Part shown: positions 23,350 through 33,459 of the stretch, one piece after another
How the letters are laid out: every line of letters begins with the position of its first letter
Numbering within the stretch: the first letter of the stretch is position 1
NCBI GenBank assembly: GCA_022836615.1
Contig: MU405434.1
Location: 1 to 34,878, forward strand
DNA from: Annulohypoxylon bovei var. microspora
Lineage: Eukaryota; Ascomycota; Sordariomycetes; Xylariales; Hypoxylaceae
Reading direction: 5' to 3'
DNA: 34,878 nucleotides
The notes under the pieces: model-generated
Databases searched by the model: none
The model's input: only the letters and a program-made list of their open reading frames with translations
Told to the model about the DNA's origin: nothing
Made by a program: the position numbers and the translations under genes

Positions 23350-26200
23350 TAAGTAACCTTATTCGAATACCCATGCTTCGTGGTATAAAAAATAATTAAT
23401 AATAAACATAAAAAAAAAGTTATAATCGACTTACATTTATTAAATAATAATATATTATTAAATATTTATCCTTTATTAAAGTAAAAAAAAATTATTTAAT
23501 TAATGAAAAGTAAAAAATATTATAACATAATGGACGCCGTGGCTTTTTTTTATCAGCTTTTGGTCGCGTTAAAACATCGTAATAAAATAATGGTTATATT
23601 CTTAAAAGGTTTTAAAATATTAAATATAACTTTAATAAGTTTCAAAAATTTATTAATATACGTATAACACTTTATAAATTAAAAATTATAATTTTTTAAA
23701 GGATTCGCAAAAACATATGTTAATAATATAATTATATTTAACGATATGAAGGAGGAATATTTAAAATATTTAAGTAAAATGTTTAGCATATATAAAGATG
23801 TGGGATTAATACTTTTATTTGTTAAATTATACCTAAGATATCTTAAAATAACATTATTAAGCTTTACCGTGAACAGTAAAAAAGTGGCGTTTACGGATAA
23901 ACGAGTAATAATTATTAAGAAAATTAAAATGTTAATAAATTTAATAAATTTCGAAATTTATATTAATATGATTAAATTTTTACGTAAACATGTACCATGG
24001 TATTAATAAAAAGCAAAATTATTATAAAATTGTAAAATAAAGATATTGGTGGTTAATAAGGAAAGGAAAAAGATTACTAAAACGGTTTAATAAAAGTTTA
24101 TGGTAAAAACGAAATTTAAATTAACGGAAAAGGAGATTAAATTTTTTGTAATATTATAACGCGAATTAATTAATTCATATATTTTATTTTATTAGAATTA
24201 TAACGAAATAATGTTTTTTAAGATTAATGCTTTGAAATAACGCGAATTAAAAGTAATAATATTTTATTATAATGATAATAAATAAGACGGAACGTTAAAT
24301 ATTTTAATCGATAAAATTTAATTAATATTATTTATATTTAAGACATTAATTAAGGTTGAATTATAATATGGAGTAATTAAATTGGAAGTTACTTATTTTA
24401 TTTAAATTATTCGAACGTAAAAAATAAGATTATAATTTTATAAAAAATGTATTTAAATATTAATAAATTATAAAGTAATGAAAAGGATTATAAATTAATA
24501 AATTTTTAAGATTATAAACGTTAATAAAATAAATATAAAGTTTATAATTATGTTAAATTTTTTATTTTAATTTAACTTAAATATTTATTATATTTTAAGA
24601 AAAATAAATTTAATATTAAACGTATTATCTTGTTTATTAACGATATTAAATTATTATAATAATGAAAAGTTAAAGAATGATATTAAATTAATATTTAATA
24701 ACATTATAAATGACTTCGCTTTAATTGTAATTAAGGTAAAAATGGTAAACGAATTTCGGTAGAAAATTATTAATAAATATAATTAAAATAAAAGATTTAA
24801 TCAAATATGTAAAATACTTAAAAAAGTAAAAATAAAAAAAAAAAATAATATAATAAAATGGTATAAATATAAATTATGAAAGGAATTAATGTATTATGTT
24901 ATTAATATTAATTAAAAACGATTAATTATTCTAACGAATTATAAGAAAAATATATTTAAGATGGTATATAATTAACACCATTACTTTAAAGCGAAAAAAA
25001 TATTATATAAACTTAAAGGAATTTAAGTATAAAACGTAATAAAAAAAGTTTAAAAATATATTAATTAATATCTAATTTATTAAGAAAATTAAACAAATAA
25101 ATCGAAGCTTTATAAAGAATTATTATTTATTAATTCCTTAATAATACCATATAATATAATAATATAGGATTTTATTATTGTTTTATTAAAAATATCGTTA
25201 AAAGGAAATGTATGGATAATCCCGAAATACGATTATTTTAATACATTAATGATAATAATTTGTAAATTTTTTAAGAAAATAATATTAATATTTAAAAACA
25301 TGAAATATACCGTTAAAAAATAAGTAAATTAATTATTTCGTATACTTTTACTTTATAATTAAGGAATATTAATTAAAGTAATATTAAACCGTAATTTAAA
25401 ATTTATATTAAACGTATAATAATTCATATTCGCGTGAATAAATATAATATTAACATTATTAATAAATTATTACCCATAAATAAACGATTAATTAAAACGA
25501 TGTAATTAAAAAATAAAAATAATTATATAATTTTATTATTTAATTAAGATTAAAGTATCATAATTATATATTATACCATCGTTATAACATAACATTAATA
25601 ACTTTAAATCATTGGTATTAAATATATTTTTAAACGAAATTATGTTAAGATTTAAGTTTAAGTTAATATTATTAACATTTAAAGTGTTATAAAACGTTAT
25701 AAATTACAATGTATTATGTAAAGCATATTAATTAAAAGCAAAAATAATTATCGATTTTATAATAATGGATGGTAAAACGAAATACGATACGAAGCATAAG
25801 TTAATTAAATTTAAAATTAATGAATAAATGTATTTTAAATTTTACAAAGGATATAAGTTATTTAAGAATCGTTTAAAAAAATTTAAAATTTAAAGAATTA
25901 ATTTGATTATAATTACCAAACAAATTAAGGATTTAACTTATAAATTAAAATTATTAAAGTAATGAAAAATATATAAAATAATATTAATAACGTAATTTTA
26001 TAAAATCTTATAAAACGAAAATCCTTATAAAAAGCAACAACCATAAGCGGGTTACATAATTATTAAAGGTAATACAAAAGATTAGGTATTATACGAAATA
26101 AAAACATTATTATAAAAGAAAGTTAATAAATAAAATAATCGATTAATTTTCGAATATTTTGTTTATTAAAAGGATTATTTATTAATATATAATATATGAT
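23350..26200 (+). pseudogene. pol of element B: reverse transcriptase, integrase and chromodomain-like tail
   Basis: The best preserved pol in the A/B family. In one frame: V-I-I-D-L-H-L-L-N at 23419-23445 (family V-V-D-L-R-x-L-N). M-D-A-V-A-F-F-Y-Q follows near 23530-23560. The catalytic box is Y-V-N-N at 23716-23727 (family Y-V-D-D). The open stretch 23746-24006 runs through the palm and thumb (V-F-x-x-x-K-D-V-G-L, L-L-x-F-T-V, V-A-F-T-D-K-R-V) to F-L-R-K-H-V-P-W-Y. Integrase core starts near D-F-I-I at 25168. The tether has Y-K-G-Y-K-L at 25843-25860 followed by a Y-K-L-K-L-L stretch near 25940. A chromodomain-like Y-x-K-D-Y lies near 26160-26180. RNase H is presumably at 24030-25100 but is not legible. 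Many Trp and Gln codons are stops. Confidence 0.8.
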
Positions 26201-27771
26201 ATTTATAAGAATTATTAATATAAAACGTAATAAAATTTATAAAAAAATATAATAAAAAATATTTAATAAGATTAAATAAATTAAAAATTAAGTTTATAAA
26301 TTAAAAAAATAATAAAATATTTACGAATAAAGTAAAAAATAATAATAAAGTATTAATAAAAAATATAAAAAAAAATAAATAAGATATTATATTAATTCTT
26401 AAGATTAATATTAAAATGGTACTTTTAATAAAATAGTAATTTAAAGATAAAATAAATAATTTATAATTGATTTTCTTATAATACAAATAATATTTCGTGA
26501 TTAACCTTTTTATGATATAAGTATATAATAATATATATTATTAATTACTTATAATAATTTATATTTTATATTTTAAATTTTATTAAATTATTATTTAAAC
26601 CAAACCTAGTTAACGTTTTAAAAATTTAAAATTCTTTATTTTTATAATTTTAATAAATTTTTTATTTTTATATATTTAAGTATATATTTTAATAAATTTT
26701 TTATTTTTATATATTTAAATACATATAATAATAAACCTTTTCATTTTTATGTATTTAAGTATATTAAGTATTAATAATAAAATAAATCCCTTTTATAATT
26801 TTAATTAAAGGATAATTAAAACGAATTTATTTAATGTTAAAATCATTGTAATAATAATTAATAAATTATAAATATTAAAGTGTATATAAGCATTAAATGA
26901 AATCGAAGATTAAAATAAGGTTAAAGTGATAAATAAATATGTATTAATTAAGAAAAGTTAATTATAATTAAATAAAATAATGTTATTTAAAAGATATATT
27001 AAATTTTATTAATATTATAAAATAATTATGTTTTATTATTTTATTTAATCTTGGTATAATAAAAAGAAAGTTATGTATTATTTATTATAAATTGTAATTA
27101 ATATAAAGCCATCCGTTAGTTATTTATACCGCATAATATTAACACATTTAAAGAAAATATAAATATTTAAATAAAAAGTAAGATAGGATAAATAAAATAT
27201 ATTAAACGAATAATAATTATATTTATTTAATATAAATAACTTAAAAACATTACAAATATTAAGAAATGTTAGAAATAAGTTTAACATAATATTAAAAGTT
27301 ATTAATAATTTAATTTATAATATAAAATTAATATAACTTACATAACCGATAAAAAAGCAAATTTTACCCCCATTTTAAAAATATTTCTTTAATAAAGAAA
27401 TAGCATAATTAAACGTTATTATTATAGACATTAAATTAAACTTTTAATTATATTACTTAAAGAATGACATTAATTAAATTAATAATAAACTTGATAAATT
27501 AAAAATAAAAGCTAAAAATAATAAAATAAAAATAAAAATAAACATTATTAAATTATAAAATACGATAAAAAAAATGTTAAAAAACATTCGCGTAAATAAC
27601 TTTAACCTAAACCAAAACATTAAACCATTTTAATTACTTTTATTAAAACTTTAAAAAAAATTAATAATAAATTTTAAATTTAAGGAATCACCATAATTAA
27701 TATTATTAAAGTAACGTTAATTAATTTATATAAAATCTTAAGGTTATAACATAAACGTTATTTTTTTTTCA

Positions 27772-27785
27772 TTAAAAAAGGCAAA
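27772..27785 (+). other. Polypurine tract of element B
   Basis: TTAAAAAAGGCAAA immediately precedes the 3' LTR, which starts TGTTAAAAATAAC. Expected plus-strand primer. Confidence 0.6.
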
Positions 27786-27930
27786 TGTTAAAAATAACAC
27801 AAAGATAATTAAAGTAAAAAGCCATATCCTTAAATAAATTAAACATAATTCCATGTAAAAAAGCTTTATACATTAAAAAACTTAAAAAATATAATTATTT
27901 TATAACCTTTATATTAATTGTTACCTTATA
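27786..27930 (+). repeat. 3' LTR of element B (145 bp)
   Basis: The only LTR of the family that still starts with TG. Followed by attat (27931-27935), the right target duplication. Confidence 0.92.
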
Positions 27931-27935
27931 ATTAT

Positions 27936-28874
27936 TTTATAAGTTATATTATATAAAAAAAAAGGTAATAAAATTATTTTATTAATATTAAAGAATATTA
28001 TTTTCTTAATAAAAAAAATTATTTTTTTTTAATATAAAGTTAATAATAAATTTTAAGGCAAATTTAATTATAATATTAAAAACATATTTATTAATTTTTT
28101 ATTATAATATTAATATTCGTATAAATAATGTAAATTATTTAAGTTAATACTTTAATTTACTTTTAAAAAAATTATTCCATTATTTTATAAATTAAAATTA
28201 AAACATTATTTTAAAAAATAATATTCTTTCGTTAAAAAATTAACTCATTTTTAAGATCATTTTAAAAAATAATTATTTAATAACATATAATTATATAAGG
28301 CTTATTTTCCTTTATTATGTCCATTTAAATAATAAGAAATAATTTAAAATTAAAAAAAATTAATAAAAATTAATAAAAATTAATAAAAAAATTAATAAAA
28401 ATTAATGAAAATTAATTAAAAATTAATGAAAATTAATTAAAGATTAATGGAAAAGATAACAATTAAAAATAAATGTTAAAACCAAGTAAATTACAAGGAT
28501 TTTAATTGGTTATAATTAATTAAATAAAAAAAGATTTTTTTAATTAATTAAATGTTAATTATTAATTTTTTTATAAAATAAAAAATGTTATTAAATTATT
28601 ATATTATATTTACAAATTATAATATAAATATTATATAAACATAAAACAAGTTTTTTTAATTATTATAAAATAAAAGTTATTCTTTTTAAAAGTTATTTTA
28701 TAAAGGAAGGGTTTTAAAATGAAAGTTAAGCGAGTCGTAATTATTATATTAATAAAAGTTAAATTAAAAATTTAAAAAACTTAAAAAAAAAATTAAATAT
28801 ACCCGTTATATAAAAATAAAGTACTTTGTAATAATTTACCCATTATTTTAAATTATACTTTAACCGGATTATAA
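27936..28874. other. AT-rich stretch between B and D2, unassigned
   Basis: No gene or domain recognised. It contains a short tandem repeat (28346-28450) and a slightly less AT-rich patch around 28700-28735 (AAGGAAGGGTTTTAAA, AAGCGAGTCGTAA). It could contain the 5' LTR or gag of element C, but I found no matching repeat downstream of C's pol within the window. Confidence 0.5.
28346..28450. repeat. Short tandem repeat, about 10-bp unit
   Basis: About nine imperfect copies of an ATTAATAAAA-like unit, later units having ATTAATGAAA and an extra ATTA. Most likely slippage in AT-rich DNA. Confidence 0.75.
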
Positions 28875-28882
28875 TAATAAAA
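28875..28882. repeat. Left 8-bp target-site duplication of D2
   Basis: Sequence taataaaa, identical to 29602-29609. It shares the 7-mer TAATAAA with the D1 target. Confidence 0.88.
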
Positions 28883-28932
28883 GAGCAATGTTAAATCCGC
28901 TGTATGGATGTTGTGGGTTTCGTCCGCTGTAT
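28883..28932 (+). repeat. Left terminal inverted repeat of D2 (50 bp)
   Basis: Contains TCCGCTGTAT twice; matches the right end (29552-29601) except for a T/C difference in GGATGTTGTGGG versus GGATGTCGTGGG. Confidence 0.9.
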
Positions 28933-29551
28933 CGGGCCCGGGCATCACTGGTACTTTTCCCGCCATACAAATCCCCATACAAACATATGTACTTTCAATG
29001 CTGACCCCGCGCAATCCTTCAATTGAACTTAGAAAAATCTAAGCGCCTATACCCAGCTATACACCCTTCTTTTCTCCCATTTCTCCCCCATCAATCGCAG
29101 GTCAAATTTCTTGTAATTACACAATTAGATTCAACCTTCAAATCGCTTTCGAATGGTCTAGGTTGCATCCCTTACAGATTGCTGTGTGGGTAGTAAATCG
29201 AGTTGAAAGCTGGTGCATCTAGAAGCTTTTACTTTGGTGGTCCCCGCGATACCCTTTGCGTAGGCCTTCTTCCCCTACATGCGATTATCTTTCAACCTGA
29301 TTTGCCAGCCACACAACACTCTGTAAGGGATGCAACCGATATCAATTGAACGCGCTTTTCGAGATCTATCTAATTGTGTAATTATAAGAAATTTGAACCC
29401 GGGTTGAAAGGGTGGGAAACGGTGGAATTGGGAGGGGTATAGGCTGTGGTGGGGGAAAAGTAGGTTGAATTGATTGAATTTTCGTCGGCTGCTGGTACTT
29501 TCAATTGTATGGCGATTTGTATGCGGTTTCAAGTACCTTTTGACATCCCCC

Positions 29552-29601
29552 ATACAGCGGACGAAACCCACGACATCCATACAGCGGATTTAACATTGCT
29601 C
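29552..29601 (-). repeat. Right terminal inverted repeat of D2 (50 bp)
   Basis: Ends CATTGCTC, the exact inverse of the left tip, followed by taataaaa. This copy probably represents the ancestral terminus best. Confidence 0.9.
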
Positions 29602-30479
29602 TAATAAAAACGGTATATTATAAATAATTATTATAAAAGTTTAAAATAATCGAAATATTAAAAATAATTATAAATTATTAAAATGCTTAAAAAATAAATA
29701 ACTTTTAAATAAAATTATATTTAAAAATTAATATTAAAATTTATAAATATTAAAGAAATTTTAAATAAAATATATACCATTTTTTTTTTAATTAAAACTT
29801 TATTAAATAAATAAAAATTTATTAATATATTTATAAATTTAAAATGTTTAATATATTTAATATTTAATAAAAGATTTATATAATAAGTAAAATTATTATA
29901 TATATTTATTTAAAAGAAAAAATTAAAATTAATTAAAAATAAAAAATTTTATACGATTAATATGTTTACATATATGGAAATTAACATAAATAATAAAAAA
30001 AAAAAATATAAAATTATATTATTTTAAATTTTACATTTTTTTTAATATTAAAAAAATTATGGATAAAATAAAACGATGTTATTTATAAAATAAAAAAAAG
30101 TTAATTAAAATAAGTTTAAAAAAACATGGTTTAATAATATATAAAAAAAATTAAAATATTATTTAAATATTTTATAATGTTAAAATAAAATGTTTATAAA
30201 TTAAAAAAGTTAAATATATAATAAGAAATATATTTTTAACATTTATAACTTAAAAAAAGAAACGTTAATATAAAAAAAATAATAAAAACGTTTAAATTTT
30301 TAATATTATTATACGAGATATTAACATCGCATTAAAAAAGAAAAAAAAGTTCACGATTAATTAAATCCGAAAAACGTTATTTAATAAATTAAAAAATTAA
30401 GTCGGAAACTTTTTAAATAATAAAAATATAACGTTATTATTATTAAAACCAAGGTTAAATACCGAGGTTAACTTATAAA

Positions 30480-31160
30480 AAAATAATTAAAATAAAAAAA
30501 AAAAAATCTTATAAAAGTCTTTATATAATATATTAAAAAAAAAACTTTTAATATTATAAAAAATTTTAATAAGTTTATTAAATAAAGGGTGGATTAAAGC
30601 TAGTAATTCATTAAAAAAAGCACCGGTATTATTTATAAAAAAACTAAAAAACGGTTTCCGGTTTTATATAAATTATAAGGTTTTTAACGTTATTTTAACA
30701 CGCGATTATTATTTATTACCATTAATTAAAAAAATTTTACAATCTTTTTATAAAATTAAATAATTAATTAAAATTAACATTAAAATTATATTTTATAAAT
30801 TATAAATAAAGGAAAAAAATAAATAAAAAACCGTTTTTTACATTTAATTTAAAGTTTTTAAATGGTTAATTATATCTTTTAAGTTATGCGGGGCGTTAAT
30901 AATATTTTAACGTTATATTAATAAAACTTTATTTGATTTTTTAAATAATTATTATTTAATATATATGGATAATGTGGTAATTTATTTAAACGGGTTTTAT
31001 AAAAATTATATAAATAAAATTAAAATAATATTAAAATATTTTAATAACGTTAATTTAAAGTTAAATTTTTTTAAATGCTTTTTTATTATAAAGGAAATTA
31101 AATATTTAAGCTTTATCGTTATAATAAAAAAAAAATTAAAATAAACCTTAATAAAATTAT
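30480..31160 (+). pseudogene. Reverse transcriptase of element C, RIP-inactivated
   Basis: One reading frame gives the full gypsy RT sequence of motifs. An upstream L-Y-N-I ... K-K-L-L-I-L stretch lies near 30515-30555. G-W-I-K-A-S-N-S starts at 30587, then A-P-V-L-F-I-K-K and F-R-F-Y-I-N-Y-K-V-F-N (family R-F-C-V-D-Y-R-x-L-N). F-K-L-C-G-A follows near 30880. The catalytic Y-M-D-N (family Y-M-D-D) is at 30962-30973, and K-E-I-K-Y-L-S-F-I (family Y-L-G-F-I) near 31090-31125. Stops replace Trp and Gln codons at several places. The match to the family is unambiguous; the gene is dead. Confidence 0.9.
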
Positions 31161-31269
31161 AACCATTAAAAAATAAAAACCACTTACGAACGTACGAAAA
31201 GTTTATAATTTTTTAAAATTCATAAACTTTTATAAAATATTCATTGAAAAATTTAATAAGTTAATTACC

Positions 31270-31750
31270 CTTTTAACCATTTTAACGAAAAAAAGGGTTT
31301 TTTTTAAATAAAAGTAAAAAATAAACGCGGCATTTAAAAAATTAAAATACTTGTTTATTATTATATTAATTTTAATTCATTAAAACCTTAATTAAAAAAC
31401 GTACTTAAAAACGGATTATTTGGGGTAAGTTTTAAAAACTTATTTTTTATAAAGAAATTATAATAAAATATTAAAGCTCGTAATTTACCATTTAATAAAA
31501 TTATTATTAATTAAATACAATTATAAAATATACGATAAAAAGCTTTTAATAATTATTAAATTAATAAAAGCATAATAAAAAGAATTATAAAAAGTGGTTA
31601 AATTTTTTATGATTTTTATAAATTATAAGAATTTAAAATATTTCATAATTACCCGTAAATTAAATAAGCATTAAATACGTTAAAAATAAACCTTATCGAG
31701 ATTTAATTTTATTATAAAATATTAAATTAATAAAAAAATAAAATAACTTA
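31270..31750 (+). pseudogene. RNase H of element C, RIP-inactivated
   Basis: Follows the RT. An A-A-F-K-K-L-K motif is at about 31325-31350. L-K-T-D-Y lies near 31402-31420, where the family has L-x-T-D-A-S and T-D is catalytic. Y-D-K-K-L-L-I-I-I lies near 31530-31555 (family Y-D-K-E-L-L-A-I). N-Y-K-N-L-K-Y-F is at 31621-31644 (family D-H-K-N-L-x-Y-F). Then R-K-L-N-K and L-S-R-F-N-F-I-I follow. This matches chromovirus RNase H in order and spacing. Confidence 0.82.
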
Positions 31751-32189
31751 ATATTTTATTAAAACGAAATTAAAATATCCCGGTAAACCAAAAAAACGAA
31801 AAAATGGTAAATTATATATAATGTTTATTTAAATAAAAATAATTACTTTTAATAAAAATAATAATAATAAATATTTAAATATTTTTAATAAATATTATTA
31901 AAATATTAAAAAAAAGGGTAACATTAAATTAAAGCTTTATAATTATATTTACCGAAGAAAAAATCTTTTATAATAAAAACTTATAAACTTTATAAAATTA
32001 AAAAATCGTTAAAAATATAAACTTTAAAATAATTTATAAAATTATTAATAAAAGCGATCGTTATTTTCCGTTAACTTTTAAAAATTATAAAGTTTTAATC
32101 GTTAAATATAATTTAAACGATAAAAGAATTATATTATTTAAAAAACAAACGTAAATACCGGATTAAAAACCTTTTAAAACGGTTATAAT

Positions 32190-33290
32190 TTAAAATATCC
32201 ATAATTTCCACGTTATAAGCCACTTAAAAAAGAATAATATTATTATAATCGCTTTAAAATCTTTTTATTAATTAATTATAAAATAAAATATATAAAAATT
32301 TTATAAAAATTACAATGTTTATAATTAAGTTTACATTTAATAAATTTAATAAAAAAGGTTATTAAAATTTTTATTTATTTTTAATTATTACTTTTTAAAG
32401 TTATTTATTAATTTCATAATAAAAATGTTAATAAAAAAAAAAACCTTTAATATTTAATAATAATTATTTATTAATTATTAAAATAAGTTTTATTAAAAAT
32501 GATAAATATTATAAAAGTTAAAACGTGTGTTATAAAGTTTATATATATTTACATTAAATATTATAACTTTTTCACGGCGGTAATATTAAATTAAAAAAGT
32601 AATTAAACGAACGTATTTTAAATAAAACTTTATAAATTAATAAAAGTAATATAACGTTTATTTATTATTTTTAATTTAAAAATTAATAAGTTTATAAAAA
32701 AAATGAATTAAAAAGTATAAATATATTTATAATATTTTTTAATTTACGCATAATTTAATTAATTAAAAATATTACCCATAATAATAATAATAATTAATAA
32801 TTAAAATATAATAATTAAGTTAAATCTTTTTTATATAACGTATAAATACCATGTACATTTAATTAAATAAATCATTAATAAAACTTTAAATAAGTTATTT
32901 AAAAAATAATAAGTTATGGATTTTATAATTAAAATTAAAAAGGTTAATAAATACATTTAAATTATCATGGTTATAATTTAAAAACGTATAAAACATATAA
33001 TAAATTAATTTTAATTAAAAAGCTTTAAATATAAAGTAAATAATAAAATTTAATTAAATTTAAAAAATATTATAACATTATAATTTAAAAAGAAATTCTT
33101 TTAATTACACGTAAAATATAAAGTAATTAAAGTAATTAACCTTTATATAATAAAATTAAATATATTTACAAGAATTTAATTATAATTTTATATTAAATTA
33201 TTTAAATTAATAATTATAAATTTATTACCATTTTAAATATAAAACGACGTTTAATTATTACCTTTTATTAATTAAAACAACGAAAACTTT
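32190..33290 (+). pseudogene. Integrase of element C, RIP-inactivated
   Basis: The N-terminal zinc-binding part is legible: His codons at 32200, 32209 and 32221, and, in the same frame, K-N-Y-N-V-Y at 32305-32322, where the family has C-x-x-C; both cysteines have become Tyr by G-to-A change. The catalytic core (about 32390-32900) is heavily broken and individual D, D and E residues cannot be fixed. It is identified by its position between the zinc-binding part and the chromodomain. Confidence 0.7.
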
Positions 33291-33293
33291 AAA

Positions 33294-33450
33294 TACATTA
33301 TCGAAGAAATTTTACGATTAAAAAATAAGCGTAAAAAACGAGGCGTACGCAAAATGGTATTAATTAAATAAAAAGGTTACGTAAAATTAACGTGAAAGCT
33401 TTAAAAAAAATTAAAAAATACGAAGGTTTTAAAAATATTTTATTAATAAT
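33294..33450 (+). pseudogene. Chromodomain at the C-terminus of element C integrase
   Basis: Reads Y-I-I-E-E-I-L-R ... R-G-V-R-K-M-V-L-I-K-stop-K-G-Y ... L-T-stop-K. This is the chromodomain pattern [WY]-x-V-E-x-I-L ... Y-L-V-K-W-K-G-Y ... T-W-E-P with both tryptophan codons turned into stops (TAA and TGA), which G-to-A changes in TGG produce. It places C in the chromoviruses, whose integrase chromodomains direct insertion to heterochromatin. Confidence 0.82.
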
Positions 33451-33459
33451 TTAAGGCAA

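Larger units (their letters stand above)
18432..27930 (+). mobile_element. Element B: second full-length copy of the element A family
   Basis: 9,499 bp, bounded by 145-bp LTRs (18432-18576 and 27786-27930) and a 5-bp target duplication gttat/attat that differs at one position. It aligns end to end with A. The coordinate offset changes only at the F insertion, at one 21-bp minisatellite unit and by a few other bases. A candidate primer-binding site starts at 18579 (TAGTAGCTTTGTT, probably TGG... before RIP). Order: leader, minisatellite, unassigned gag-proximal part, RT, integrase, chromodomain-like tail, about 1.5 kb unassigned, polypurine tract, 3' LTR. B keeps more G and C than A, notably in the RT near 23535-23580. 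All genes are broken. Confidence 0.94.
28883..29601 (-). mobile_element. D2: second copy of the foldback element family, inverted relative to D1
   Basis: 719 bp with perfect tips GAGCAATG...CATTGCTC and 50-bp inverted termini differing at one position, flanked by a perfect 8-bp duplication. The whole element aligns with the reverse complement of D1. The half corresponding to the right side of D1 is very similar (mostly transitions), while the other half is more diverged and has indels. Like D1 it is internally near-palindromic, for example the TCAAATTTCTTGTAATTACA stretch near 29100 and its inverse near 29370-29395. No transposase. A 101-codon minus-strand frame (29275-29580) starts at the same terminal ATG as in D1, but its middle is in a different frame, so coding is doubtful. 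Base composition is ordinary, with no sign of heavy RIP. Confidence 0.93.
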
